A stretch of 64,000 nucleotides of DNA from Gemmatimonadota bacterium (GCA_003222085.1 QHUK01000011.1:37270-101269), one strand, 5' to 3'. Counted from the stretch's first letter, positions 25,989-33,950 are shown. A program made the numbers and translations. The notes: a model not told the origin generated them from the sequence alone.

Positions 25989-26979
25989 CCATCTTGAAAA
26001 TCCGGAACAGATAGTACAGCGACGGCAGCAAGAGCACCGCACCTGCGACCAGTGCGGCAAGCACGAGGCGCAGCGTTGCCGCCGGAGCTGCGGCGTTCGC
26101 AATCGACAGGTCAGGGGGCAGGATGTAGGGGTACTGGCTCAGCGCCCAGCCCCACAGGATGAGCGACACCTGCGCCGCCGCGGCCACACGCGCCACGCGC
26201 CAGCGGCGAGCCCAGAGGGCGACGAGCGCCGTAATGGCCGCCGCCGCGGTGAGGAGATGCAACGGCACGGCCCAGGCCGCGAAGATGAGCCCCTCGCGCA
26301 CGCGGGGCGCGCGGTTGAGGGAGAGGAGCAGCACCACCACCGCCGCCAGAAACAACCCCACGCCCGACGCCAGCGCGCGACGGCGAAAGTCTTCCCGCAC
26401 CTCCCGGTCGCGGGCTTCGAGGGTCAGATACACCGCCGCCAGGAACGCGAACGCGATGAGCGCGAACATCCCCACCGACAGGGCGAAGGGGTTGAGCCAC
26501 GGGGCGACGTACGTGCCGTAGAAGTCTCCGCTCCCCCATCCCCCGTCTCCGACGGCACCCGAGGCAATCGCTCCCGCCGTGGTTCCCAGTAACAGCGGGG
26601 TCATGAGACTCGCGATCGCGAACACCATGCCCCAATTGCGTTGCTCCTCGTCCGCCCCGTACCGCCAGAACGTAAACGCGGAACCCCGCAGCACGATGCC
26701 GATGAGCACGAGCGAGAGGGGAATGTGCAACCTCGTGCCGAGCCGCGCGAACGCGGGGGGGAAACAGGTAAAGAGCAGCACGATCGCAAGGATGAGCCAC
26801 ACATGATTCGCCTCCCACACCGGGCCGATCGCCTCGGCGATCAGCTCGCGTTGACGCGCCTTGCGAGGGCCCAGCGCCAGGAGGTCCCACACACCGCCGC
26901 CGAAATCCGCGCCGCCGAGCACCGCGTAGGCGTTGAGCGCGACGAAAATGACTCCCGCGACGAGATCGGCGAGGCTCAT
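25957..26979 (-). CDS. cydB: Cytochrome bd ubiquinol oxidase subunit II
   Basis: 340 aa with eight to nine hydrophobic helices. The N-terminus AYAVLGGADFGGGVWDLLA and EAIGPVWEANHVWLILAIV are the CydB signatures. With CydA it forms the quinol oxidase that reduces O2 at high affinity and resists cyanide and NO. Its ATG is one base after the cydA stop. The C-terminus ends FKMGNPSSVNRHP, and the last nine residues come from the CCGTCATCC repeat, so the natural end was probably changed by the repeat. The loop VGDGGWGSGDF is unusually glycine-rich and is encoded by another G-rich run. Confidence 0.9.
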   Translation of the reverse strand: MSLADLVAGVIFVALNAYAVLGGADFGGGVWDLLALGPRKARQRELIAEAIGPVWEANHVWLILAIVLLFTCFPPAFARLGTRLHIPLSLVLIGIVLRGSAFTFWRYGADEEQRNWGMVFAIASLMTPLLLGTTAGAIASGAVGDGGWGSGDFYGTYVAPWLNPFALSVGMFALIAFAFLAAVYLTLEARDREVREDFRRRALASGVGLFLAAVVVLLLSLNRAPRVREGLIFAAWAVPLHLLTAAAAITALVALWARRWRVARVAAAAQVSLILWGWALSQYPYILPPDLSIANAAAPAATLRLVLAALVAGAVLLLPSLYYLFRIFKMGNPSSVNRHP

Positions 26980-26980
26980 G

Positions 26981-28342
26981 TCAGGCTGTCTCTTTTCCCG
27001 TTTCCCGTGTCCCGCCTCCCGGCATATAAAACTCCCGCCATTCCGGAACCGCGGGACTGCGGATGATGTGCCGGTACAAGAGCCAGGCGACGATCACGCC
27101 CAGAAAGCAGTAGAGCAGCGTGAAGGTGAGGAACGGGACCATCAGCCCCGGCATCGGGGTCACTGCGTCGGCGGTCTTGAGCACTCCGTAGATCACCCAC
27201 GGCTGCCGGCCCAGCTCGGTGACCATCCAGCCCGCCTCGACCGCGAGGAACCCCAGCGGGGTCGCGAGGGCGAGCGCCCGCATGAGCCGGCGGTTGTGCG
27301 CCAGGTCCGCCCGTCGCCACGCGAGCCATCCCGTCCACAGCGCCACGAGGGCGAGGTATGTGCCGGCGGCCACCATGACGTCGAATGAGAGGTGTACCGC
27401 CCGGACGTTCGGCCACTCGGACACCGGGACCTGGTCGAGGCCCTTGACGACGGCGTGCGGATCGTGGAACGCCAGCAGGGACAGCACGTACGGCACATGA
27501 ACCGCAAAACGGGTCTCGCGCGCCGCCGCGTCGGGCCACCCCCCGAGCGTGAGTGGGGCGCCGGTCTGCGTGCGGAACAGGGCCTCGGCGGCGGCGAGCT
27601 TCACCGGCTGGTGCACGGCGATGTGGCGGGCGGACAGGTCACCCGAGATCGGCTGCAGCACGGCGGCCGGCGCGCCCACGATCAGGGCGATCTCGAGCGC
27701 CCGGCGATGGAACGCGTTCGCCGGATCCTTGAGGAGCAGGAACGCATGAATCCCCGCGACTGCAAACCCGGTGGCGGCGTACGCCGCGAGCGTCATGTGC
27801 AGGGCTTGCGACAGCGCAGCCGCGTTGGCCATCGCCGCGAGCGGCTGCACGTTCACCGCCTGCCCGTTCACGAGCTCGAACCCCGTGGGCGCGTTCATCC
27901 AGGCGTTGGCGATCACCACGAAGATGCCCGACGCCGTCCCGCTCACGGCCACCGCCACGCCGGCCCAGAGATGCGCCCGTGACGAGATGCGGTCCCACCC
28001 GTACAGATAGATCCCGAGGAAAATCGCCTCGGTGAAGAACGCAAACCCTTCGAGCGAGAACGGCATCCCGATGATCGCACCGGCGAACGCCATGAAGCGG
28101 GGCCACAGGAGGCCGAGCTCGAACGACAGCACCGTCCCCGACACGGCGCCGACCGCGAACAGGATCGCGGTCCCCTTGGCCCAGCGCTTCGCCAGATCGA
28201 GATAGATCGCGTGTCCCGTCACCTGCCAGCGCCGCTCCGCCAGCACCATCATGACCGGCATCGCGATCCCGATGATGGCGAACACGATGTGAAACGCGAG
28301 GGAGACCGCCATTTGGGAGCGGGCGGCGAGCAGATCGGACAT
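26981..28342 (-). CDS. cydA: Cytochrome bd ubiquinol oxidase subunit I
   Basis: 453 aa from the ATG at 28342. The haem ligands are visible: His in AVSLAFHIVFAIIG, His in SQALHMTLAAYA, and Met in LSFDVMVAAGTYL. GRQPWVIYG, the CydA signature, lies near residue 383. The Q-loop is short, as in the CIO or short-Q-loop type. An alternative TTG start 9 nt upstream is less likely because TATCTT stands 7 nt before the ATG. The tail MPGGGTRETGKETA is encoded by a GGGAGGC-type repeat. No cydX-like small gene was found after cydB. Confidence 0.92.
   Translation of the reverse strand: MSDLLAARSQMAVSLAFHIVFAIIGIAMPVMMVLAERRWQVTGHAIYLDLAKRWAKGTAILFAVGAVSGTVLSFELGLLWPRFMAFAGAIIGMPFSLEGFAFFTEAIFLGIYLYGWDRISSRAHLWAGVAVAVSGTASGIFVVIANAWMNAPTGFELVNGQAVNVQPLAAMANAAALSQALHMTLAAYAATGFAVAGIHAFLLLKDPANAFHRRALEIALIVGAPAAVLQPISGDLSARHIAVHQPVKLAAAEALFRTQTGAPLTLGGWPDAAARETRFAVHVPYVLSLLAFHDPHAVVKGLDQVPVSEWPNVRAVHLSFDVMVAAGTYLALVALWTGWLAWRRADLAHNRRLMRALALATPLGFLAVEAGWMVTELGRQPWVIYGVLKTADAVTPMPGLMVPFLTFTLLYCFLGVIVAWLLYRHIIRSPAVPEWREFYMPGGGTRETGKETA
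26990..27022. repeat. CCCGTCTCCCG-family arm at the cydA 3' end
   Basis: Tandem TTCCCG/CCCGCCTCCCGG units lie in the last codons of cydA and encode GGGTRETGKE. They resemble the arms inside kgd (GGGSRETRS and GGETREAGE). Only one arm is seen here. Confidence 0.55.
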
Positions 28343-28349
28343 GAAGGGC

Positions 28350-28355
28350 AAGATA
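28350..28355 (-). promoter_or_regulatory. -10 box (TATCTT) for cydAB
   Basis: On the minus strand TATCTT ends 7 nt before the ATG at 28342, with no SD motif. This supports that start and a leaderless message. Confidence 0.5.
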
Positions 28356-28362
28356 AGCGAGC

Positions 28363-28460
28363 AGGTTTGGGAGGTTAGGGGAGGTCGGGGGAGGTTGATC
28401 GCGTACGGAACAACCTCCTCTAGCCTCCCCCAACCTCCCCAACCTCCCCCAACCTCCTCC
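28363..28460. repeat. GAGGTT/AACCTCC inverted repeat element, copy 2
   Basis: GGGAGGTTAGGGGAGGTC units are mirrored by AACCTCCTC/CCTCCCCCAACC units. The core GATCGCGTACGGAA (28397-28410) is the exact reverse complement of the core in copy 1. It lies between the cydA start and the riboswitch promoter, in a divergent region. Confidence 0.85.
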
Positions 28461-28467
28461 GACAGGC

Positions 28468-28473
28468 TAGATT
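28468..28473 (+). promoter_or_regulatory. -10 box (TAGATT) for the riboswitch transcript
   Basis: TAGATT lies 21 nt before the first aptamer base. Transcription from about 28480 would include the whole riboswitch. No -35 is clear because the repeat element occupies that position. Confidence 0.45.
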
Positions 28474-28493
28474 GCAGTTCGACAATCGATTCC

Positions 28494-28546
28494 TCGTGGC
28501 GATTTGCGGCCTATTGCAGCCACGTTAAACAAGTCGCTAAAACGCC
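28494..28546 (+). promoter_or_regulatory. SAM-II-type riboswitch aptamer
   Basis: The P1 stem CGTGGC (28495-28500) pairs with GCCACG (28519-28524). The loop begins GATTTG and contains TTGC (28514-28517). Downstream come TTAAAC and GCTAAAA (28536-28542), and GGC at 28508-28510 can pair with GCC at 28544-28546 as the pseudoknot. This order (stem, GATTT, TTGC, stem, AAA, GCTAAA) is the conserved core of SAM-II (SAM_alpha) aptamers, as known from metA/metX leaders. It lies in front of a methionine-synthesis gene, which fits sensing of S-adenosylmethionine. SAM-V shares the same core and is the main alternative. Confidence 0.85.
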
Positions 28547-28561
28547 AGCCCGTTTGGCGAC
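28533..28561 (+). promoter_or_regulatory. Antiterminator hairpin of the riboswitch
   Basis: GTCGCTAAA (28533-28541) pairs with TTTGGCGAC (28553-28561), and CG (28543-28544) with CG (28551-28552). This hairpin uses the aptamer segment GCTAAA, so it can form only when SAM is not bound, and it takes the left half of the terminator. Confidence 0.7.
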
Positions 28562-28587
28562 TGCCCGGCCGAACGGGCCTTGCTTTT
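28548..28587 (+). terminator. Riboswitch-controlled terminator
   Basis: GCCCGTTTGGC (28548-28558) pairs with GCCGAACGGGC (28568-28578), 11 bp with one G-T, around a 9-nt loop. CTTGCTTTT follows. It competes with the antiterminator, so bound SAM should end transcription before the gene at 28613. Confidence 0.75.
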
Positions 28588-28612
28588 CCGGACGACGGAT
28601 GACGGAACACGA
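28588..28612. repeat. CCGTCATCC-family arm before the metH-like start
   Basis: CGGACGACGGATGACGGAAC stands between the terminator and the ATG. It matches the right arm at 41929-41964. No matching left arm is close by. Confidence 0.55.
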
Positions 28613-30448
28613 ATGACGACCACGCTCCGCGATCTTCTCGACGACGGCAAAGTCCACGTTCTGGACGGAGCCATGGGGACGATGCTGTACTCCAAGGGCT
28701 TCTTCCTCAACGTCTGCTACGACGAGCTCAACCTGAAGCAGCCGAAGCTCGTCCAGGAAGTACACGAGGCCTATGTACGCGCCGGCGCGGAAATCCTCGA
28801 GACCAACACCTTCGGCGCGAACCCCCTCAAGCTGGGCAGCTACGGGCTCGCCGACGACGCCGAGAAGATCAACCAGGCCGCGGCCGAGCTGGCCCGGCGC
28901 GCCGCCGCGGGGCGCGCGAGCGTCGCGGGCGCGATCGGGCCCCTGGGCGTCCGCATCGAGCCGTTCGGCCCGACGGCGCGGGAGGAAGCGTTCGCCTACT
29001 TTCAGCGGCAGGCGCGGGGCCTCGTCGCGGGCGGGGTGGACGGGTTCATCCTGGAGACGTTTTCCGACGTGGACGAGATCCACGAGGCGCTGCGCGCGGT
29101 GCGGAGCGTGTCCGATCTCCCGGTGATCGCGCAGATGACCATCGGCGACGACGGGCTCACGCACTACGGCACCGGCCCCGAGACGTTCGCCAAACAGCTC
29201 ACGGCGTGGGGCGCGGACGCCGTGGGGGTGAACTGCTCTGTGGGTCCCGCCGGCGTGCTCGAAGCAGTGGAGAAGCTGGTGAAGGCGACCGATCGTCCGA
29301 TCTCCGCGGTCCCGAACGCCGGCCTGCCCAAGGACGTCGGCGACCGCAAGATCTACCTCGCGTCGCCGGAATACATGGCGAGCTACGCGCGCCGCATGAT
29401 CGAGGCGGGCGCGCGCATCGTGGGCGGGTGTTGCGGCACCACGCCCGAGCACATCAAGAAGATCCGCGACTACGTCGCGAGCGTCGTGCCGCGCCACCAG
29501 CCGACGGTGGTGTCGCGCGAAACGATCGCGGCGCCCGCCGGCGTGGCAGAGGTGCCCCTGGCCACGCGCTCGTGCTGGGGCGCGAAGCTGGCCAGGGGTG
29601 AGCTCGTGACCAGCGTCGAGATCGTCCCCCCCAAGGGTGTCGATCCGACGCCGATGCTCGAGCAGTGCCGGGCCCTGAAAGCGGCGGGCGTGGACGCGGT
29701 GAATGTCCCCGACGGGCCGCGGGCCCAGAGCCGCATGGGCGTGCTCCCGTCGGCGATCCTGATCCAGAAAGAGGTGGGGATCGAAACCGTCATCCACTAC
29801 TGCTGCCGGGACCGCAACCTCCTCGGGATGCTGTCGGACATCCTCGGCGCGCACGCCGCGGGGCTGCGCAACATCTTGATCATCACCGGCGATCCGCCGA
29901 AGATGGGCCCCTACCCCGAGGCCACCGCGGTCTTCGACATCGACTCGATCGGACTGACGAACCTGGTGTATCGCCTCAACCACGGGCTCGACCCGGGGAA
30001 CAACCCGATCGGGGCGCCCACGCAGTGGGCGATCGGCGTTGGGGTAAACCCCGGGGCGGTGGACCTCGACCGGGAGCTGTCACGCTTCGCGTGGAAGGTG
30101 GATGCGGGGGCGGAGTTCGCCGTGACCCAGCCGGTGTTCGATCCCGCGCAGCTCGAGGCATTTCTCGCACGTGTCGAGCAGTTCAAGATCCCGATCGTGG
30201 CGGGGATCTGGCCGCTCCTCTCGCTGCGGAACGCCGAGTTCCTCGCCAACGAAGTGCCCGGCGTCTCGGTGCCGGAGTCGGTGCTGACGCGGATGCGCCG
30301 GGCGCAGGACAAGGGCAAAGAGGCCGCGCTCGCCGAAGGCGTGAAGATCGCGCGGGAAATGTTTCAGCAGGTGAAGCGCACGGTGCAGGGCGTGCAGGTG
30401 AGCGCCCCGTTCGGGAAGGTCGAGGTGGCGCTCGAGGTGTTCGGGTAG
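28613..30448 (+). CDS. Homocysteine S-methyltransferase / methylenetetrahydrofolate reductase fusion
   Basis: 611 aa. The N-terminal half is a homocysteine-binding barrel: VLDGAMGTMLYSKG, NTFGANPLKL, and a zinc site with Cys near residue 207 (VGVNCSVG) and the pair C273-C274 (GGCCGTTPEHI). The C-terminal half, from about residue 325, is an MTHFR barrel: TSVEIVPPKGVDPTP, HYCCRDRNLLGML, NILIITGDPPKMG, EFAVTQPVFDP. The fusion reduces methylene-THF and moves the methyl group to homocysteine to make methionine, without the cobalamin domain of MetH. The riboswitch makes SAM the likely repressor. An in-frame start further upstream would lie within the repeat and terminator, so the ATG at 28613 was chosen. 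Confidence 0.9.
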   Translation: MTTTLRDLLDDGKVHVLDGAMGTMLYSKGFFLNVCYDELNLKQPKLVQEVHEAYVRAGAEILETNTFGANPLKLGSYGLADDAEKINQAAAELARRAAAGRASVAGAIGPLGVRIEPFGPTAREEAFAYFQRQARGLVAGGVDGFILETFSDVDEIHEALRAVRSVSDLPVIAQMTIGDDGLTHYGTGPETFAKQLTAWGADAVGVNCSVGPAGVLEAVEKLVKATDRPISAVPNAGLPKDVGDRKIYLASPEYMASYARRMIEAGARIVGGCCGTTPEHIKKIRDYVASVVPRHQPTVVSRETIAAPAGVAEVPLATRSCWGAKLARGELVTSVEIVPPKGVDPTPMLEQCRALKAAGVDAVNVPDGPRAQSRMGVLPSAILIQKEVGIETVIHYCCRDRNLLGMLSDILGAHAAGLRNILIITGDPPKMGPYPEATAVFDIDSIGLTNLVYRLNHGLDPGNNPIGAPTQWAIGVGVNPGAVDLDRELSRFAWKVDAGAEFAVTQPVFDPAQLEAFLARVEQFKIPIVAGIWPLLSLRNAEFLANEVPGVSVPESVLTRMRRAQDKGKEAALAEGVKIAREMFQQVKRTVQGVQVSAPFGKVEVALEVFG

Positions 30449-30536
30449 CAAACCGGCGCCGCGAACCTCGCGCGTTCCTTGTGTGAAGCCGTCCCGGCGC
30501 TCATACTCCATTCCCAATACATACCGGAGGTCGAGC

Positions 30537-30968
30537 ATGCGTAGGCTGCTGTGCGCGGCCGTCGTCCTGAGCGCGTGCGCGCCGAGCGAGAAGTCGGGCG
30601 CGCCCGGCGGGCCGGCGCGGAAATACGCCGGCACGTGGGACGGCCGGTCGTACCGGAGCGCGTCGGACACGGGGATCCCGTTCCGCATCGTCACTGCCGT
30701 CGCGCAGGACGGCTCGTTGCGCGGCACAATGACGTACACCTCACTCACCGCCCCCCCGGTGCCGGTGCGGGCGCGGGAAGTCAGCGACACGGTCGTGGTC
30801 AGCGAGCTCGGACCTTACCACAGCCTCTCCGCCAACGCGGACGTGGTGACGACCACCACGGGCAAGGTGCGGGGTGACTCGCTCAACGGCACCTTTGAGA
30901 TGCGCCCGGCGGGCGGCGGAAACCCGATCATGAGCGGCAACTTCCGCTCGAAGCGGGTGACACCGTAA
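30537..30968 (+). CDS. Hypothetical lipoprotein
   Basis: 143 aa. MRRLLCAAVVLSACAPSEK is a clear lipoprotein signal with lipobox LSAC. The mature part is beta-rich (GTWDGRSYRSASDTGIPF, GSLRGTMTYT, GDSLNGTFEMRP, SGNFRSKR), suggesting a small beta-barrel or sandwich, but I do not recognise a family. CGGAGG lies 8 nt before the ATG at 30537, which settles this start over one 54 nt upstream. It is followed at once by the membrane HEFGH gene. Confidence 0.65.
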   Translation: MRRLLCAAVVLSACAPSEKSGAPGGPARKYAGTWDGRSYRSASDTGIPFRIVTAVAQDGSLRGTMTYTSLTAPPVPVRAREVSDTVVVSELGPYHSLSANADVVTTTTGKVRGDSLNGTFEMRPAGGGNPIMSGNFRSKRVTP

Positions 30969-31000
30969 CGGAGGGGCGCGCGCGCCTCGCCCTCACCGCC

Positions 31001-31459
31001 GTGCTCGCGGTGTACGGCGGCTTCTTGATTCTCCACCCGGGCCATTACGGCTGGCTCGACAGCCTCGACCTCGCGATCCACGAGTTCGGGCATCCCCTGT
31101 TCGGTCTGTTCGGAGAGTTCATCGGCGTCCTTGGCGGAACGCTGATGCAGCTCCTCACGCCGGCGATCTTCGTGGCGTACTTCTGGCGTCAGGGCGACCG
31201 GCATGCGGCGATGGTCGCGCTCTGGTGGGTCGCCCAGAACCTCTGGAACGTCTCGGTTTACGTGCAGGACGCCCGTGCCGAAGTGCTGCCGCTCGTGGGC
31301 GGCGGCGAGCACGACTGGAACTACCTCCTCGGGGCCCTCGGACTCCTGAACCAGGACCAGGTCATCGGCGGCGCCGTGCGCCTGGCCGGCGTGCTGGTGT
31401 ACGCCTGGTCCTGCCTCGGGGGATGGACCTACGCTAGCGAGCGAGCCGAGCCGCCGTAG
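31001..31459 (+). CDS. Membrane protein with HExxH zinc-protease motif
   Basis: 152 aa with three to four hydrophobic helices. The motif IHEFGHPLFGLFGEFIG holds HEFGH, the zinc-binding HExxH of gluzincins and M50-like proteases, near residues 26-30, inside or next to a helix. The third ligand is not obvious; candidates are the later GGGEHDWN or NQD. The GTG at 31001 is the only start codon in frame after the previous gene. It looks like an M50-like conserved hypothetical protein of soil bacteria. Activity is unproven. Confidence 0.55.
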   Translation: MLAVYGGFLILHPGHYGWLDSLDLAIHEFGHPLFGLFGEFIGVLGGTLMQLLTPAIFVAYFWRQGDRHAAMVALWWVAQNLWNVSVYVQDARAEVLPLVGGGEHDWNYLLGALGLLNQDQVIGGAVRLAGVLVYAWSCLGGWTYASERAEPP

Positions 31460-31486
31460 CTTAGCTCCGACCGCAAAGGAGCGCCC

Positions 31487-31906
31487 ATGCCGACCGCCAA
31501 CGTCAACATCCTCGCCGTCCTCGTCGCCGCAGTCCTGACCTTCGTCCTCGGCGCCGTCTGGTATTCCCCCGTCCTGTTCGCCAAGCAGTGGATGGCGGCT
31601 CAAGGGTACACGGCCGAGAAGCTGGAGGAGATGAAACGGAAAGGCGTGACCCGGGCGTACGCCGTTTCGGTGTTGTGTTATCTCGTGACGGCCTACGTCA
31701 TGGCGCTGCTCGCCTCTTATACGAATTCCACCACCCTGGCGCAAGGATTGTGGCTCGGCCTCCTCTCCTGGCTCGGGTTTGCCGCCACCGTCGGCCTGAC
31801 CGCGAACATGTTCTCGGAGAAGCCGATCGCCGCCTGGGTGCTCGACGCGGGCTATCAGCTCTCCTATCTCGTCCTCATGGGCGTGCTGCTCTCGCTGTGG
31901 CGATGA
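31487..31906 (+). CDS. DUF1761 membrane protein
   Basis: 139 aa with four hydrophobic helices. The family signature is visible: LGAVWYSPVLFAKQWM in the first part and AANMF-type ATVGLTANMFSEKP with AWVLDAGYQL near the end. The function of DUF1761 is unknown. AAAGGAG lies 6 nt before the ATG, a normal SD. It is 4 bp upstream of the next gene, probably the same transcript. Confidence 0.8.
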   Translation: MPTANVNILAVLVAAVLTFVLGAVWYSPVLFAKQWMAAQGYTAEKLEEMKRKGVTRAYAVSVLCYLVTAYVMALLASYTNSTTLAQGLWLGLLSWLGFAATVGLTANMFSEKPIAAWVLDAGYQLSYLVLMGVLLSLWR

Positions 31907-31910
31907 GCGG

Positions 31911-32609
31911 GTGACCCCTCCCCCGTCGCCCACCCCCGCCCGGCCCCCCCGCGCCGCGCTCGTCGTCGGCGCGTCGGGGCTCGTCGGCGGTCACGTGCTG
32001 CGACTGTTGCTCGAGGATTCGGCCTACGCGGGCGTCACGGTTCTCGCTCGTCGTGAGCTGCCGCTCGCTCATAAGAAACTGCAGCAACGCGTGGTGGGCT
32101 TCGATCGCCTGGCCCAGATCGCCGATTTCCCGCGAGTGCACGACGTCTTCTGCTGCCTCGGCACGACCATGAAGCAAGCGGGTTCGCGAGCGGCGTTCCG
32201 CACGGTCGACTACACGTACGTCGTCGAGCTCGCCCGGGTCGCCGTCCGGCACCGCGCCTCGCAGTTCCTCGTGGTGACGGCGCTCGGCGCCGACCCGCGA
32301 TCGCGGATCTTTTACGGCCGGGTGAAGGGAGAGGCGGAGGAGGCGCTGCGCCGCCTGCAATTCGAGGGCATCCAGATCTTCCGGCCGTCATGGCTCGTCG
32401 GCGCGCGGGCCAAGGGCCGGCCCATCGAGCGCATGGCCGGGCTGCTCAGCCCCCTCGTCGCCTGGGCCTTCGTGGGGCCGCTGGCCCGGTACCGACCGAT
32501 CAAGGCCGAGGCCGTGGCGCGCGCCATGGTGCGGGTCGCCCGCGAGGCCCCGCCAGGCACTCGCATCTACGAGTCCGAGGAAATCGGTCGGCTCGGCGCC
32601 CGGCCGTGA
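31911..32609 (+). CDS. NAD(P)-binding oxidoreductase (HTATIP2/YwnB-like)
   Basis: 232 aa from GTG. The Rossmann motif VVGASGLVGGHVLRLL is at residues 18-33, followed by DVFCCLGTTMKQAGS, where SDRs of this type bind cofactor, and VVTALGADPRSRIFYGRVKGEAE (Y-x-x-x-K). The size and motifs fit the atypical SDR group related to HTATIP2. The substrate is unknown. Its TGA overlaps the GTG of the YfcC-like permease gene. Confidence 0.75.
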   Translation: MTPPPSPTPARPPRAALVVGASGLVGGHVLRLLLEDSAYAGVTVLARRELPLAHKKLQQRVVGFDRLAQIADFPRVHDVFCCLGTTMKQAGSRAAFRTVDYTYVVELARVAVRHRASQFLVVTALGADPRSRIFYGRVKGEAEEALRRLQFEGIQIFRPSWLVGARAKGRPIERMAGLLSPLVAWAFVGPLARYRPIKAEAVARAMVRVAREAPPGTRIYESEEIGRLGARP

Positions 32610-33940
32610 AATTCCCTCACCCCCTCACGCTGTTATGCGGCTGCGTGCTGCTCGCCGCCGTGGCGAGTCACGTGCTGCCGGCCGGTCAATACGACCGCCG
32701 GGACGACCCCGCGACCGGCCGCAGGATCGTAGTCGCGGGCACCTATCACTCCGTGGCAGCGCGCCCCGTGGGAGCGTTCCAGACGCTCGTCGCGATCCCG
32801 CAGGGCATGGCCGACGCGGCCGCCGTGATCTTCTTCGTGTTCCTGATCGGCGGCGCGTTCACCGTGGTCGACGAGACCGGCGCGCTGCGGCAGGGCGTGG
32901 ACTGGCTGGTGCGGCGCTTCGGGCACTCCCACACGCTGGTCGTGCCCGTGGCTTCGCTCGCGTTCGCGCTCGGCGGGGTGCTCGACAACATGAAGGAGGA
33001 GATCATCGCGCTCGTGCCGGTGATGCTGCTGCTGGCGCGCCGCCTCGGCTACCGCCCGGTGGTCGCCGTCGCGATGAGCCTCGGGGCGGCCGCCGTGGGC
33101 GCCGCCTTCAGCCCCATCAATCCGTTCCAGGTAGGAATCGCCCAGCAGCTGGCGCAGCTGCCGTTGCTCTCGGGGTGGCTGTTTCGGATCGCCTTCCTGG
33201 CGGCCGCGCTCGGGATCTGGGTCTGGGGCACGCTGGCGTACGCCGCCCGCACGCGCACCACGCCTACCACCGCGCCCGACCCCACCGCGGCCACGCTGGA
33301 CGGCCGGCGCGGCGCGGTCCTCGCGCTCGTGCTCGTCAGCTTCGCCGCGCTCGTGGTCGGCGTGCTCCGTTTCGGCTGGGGGTTCAACGAGATGGCGGCG
33401 CTGTTCTTCGCGATGGGGGTCATCGCGGGGCTCGTGGGCGGGCTGGGCGTCGGCGGCACGGCGGAGGCGCTCGTCGCCGGATTCCGGTCCATGGCGTACG
33501 CCGCCCTGCTCATCGGATTCGCGCGGGCGATCTTCGTCACGCTCGAGGAGGGGCGCATCGTGGACACGATCGTGCACGGGTTGTTCACGCCGGTCGCCCA
33601 GCTGCCGCTCGCGCTCGCGGCGCTCGGGATGATGGTCGTGCACGGCCTGGTGCACGTACCGGTACCGAGCCCCAGCGGTCACGCGGTGCTCACGCTGCCG
33701 ATTCTCGTGCCCCTCTCGGACCTGCTGGGCCTGTCACGCCAGGTCACGGTCCTCGCGTACCAATACGGAGGCGGACTGTGCGAGCTCTTCACGCCCACGA
33801 ACGGGGCGCTCATGGCGATCCTCGCCGCCGCGCAGGTCCGCTACGAAGAGTGGCTGCGGTTCGCCCTGCCCCCGCTGCTCACGCTGCTGGGACTGGGAGC
33901 CGGCGCGATCGGACTGGGCGTGGCGACCGGCCTCCAGTAG
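32606..33940 (+). CDS. YfcC-family permease
   Basis: 444 aa, about 12 hydrophobic helices. The start is a GTG overlapping the previous stop. FPHPLTLLCGCVLLAAVASHVLPAG leads into helix 1. The YfcC/DcuC-type signatures follow: FVFLIGGAFTVVDETGALRQ, GGVLDNMKEEIIALVPVML, and near the end VPVPSPSGHAVLTLPILVPLSD with TPTNGALMAIL. Members carry C4-dicarboxylates, amino acids or basic peptides; the ligand cannot be told here. The stop codon is part of the TAGGTT box before the next gene. Confidence 0.8.
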   Translation: MKFPHPLTLLCGCVLLAAVASHVLPAGQYDRRDDPATGRRIVVAGTYHSVAARPVGAFQTLVAIPQGMADAAAVIFFVFLIGGAFTVVDETGALRQGVDWLVRRFGHSHTLVVPVASLAFALGGVLDNMKEEIIALVPVMLLLARRLGYRPVVAVAMSLGAAAVGAAFSPINPFQVGIAQQLAQLPLLSGWLFRIAFLAAALGIWVWGTLAYAARTRTTPTTAPDPTAATLDGRRGAVLALVLVSFAALVVGVLRFGWGFNEMAALFFAMGVIAGLVGGLGVGGTAEALVAGFRSMAYAALLIGFARAIFVTLEEGRIVDTIVHGLFTPVAQLPLALAALGMMVVHGLVHVPVPSPSGHAVLTLPILVPLSDLLGLSRQVTVLAYQYGGGLCELFTPTNGALMAILAAAQVRYEEWLRFALPPLLTLLGLGAGAIGLGVATGLQ

Positions 33941-33943
33941 GTT
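33938..33943 (+). promoter_or_regulatory. -10 box (TAGGTT)
   Basis: TAGGTT overlaps the permease stop codon and ends 7 nt before the ATG at 33951. No SD motif is present. Confidence 0.4.
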
Positions 33944-33950
33944 AGGCACG

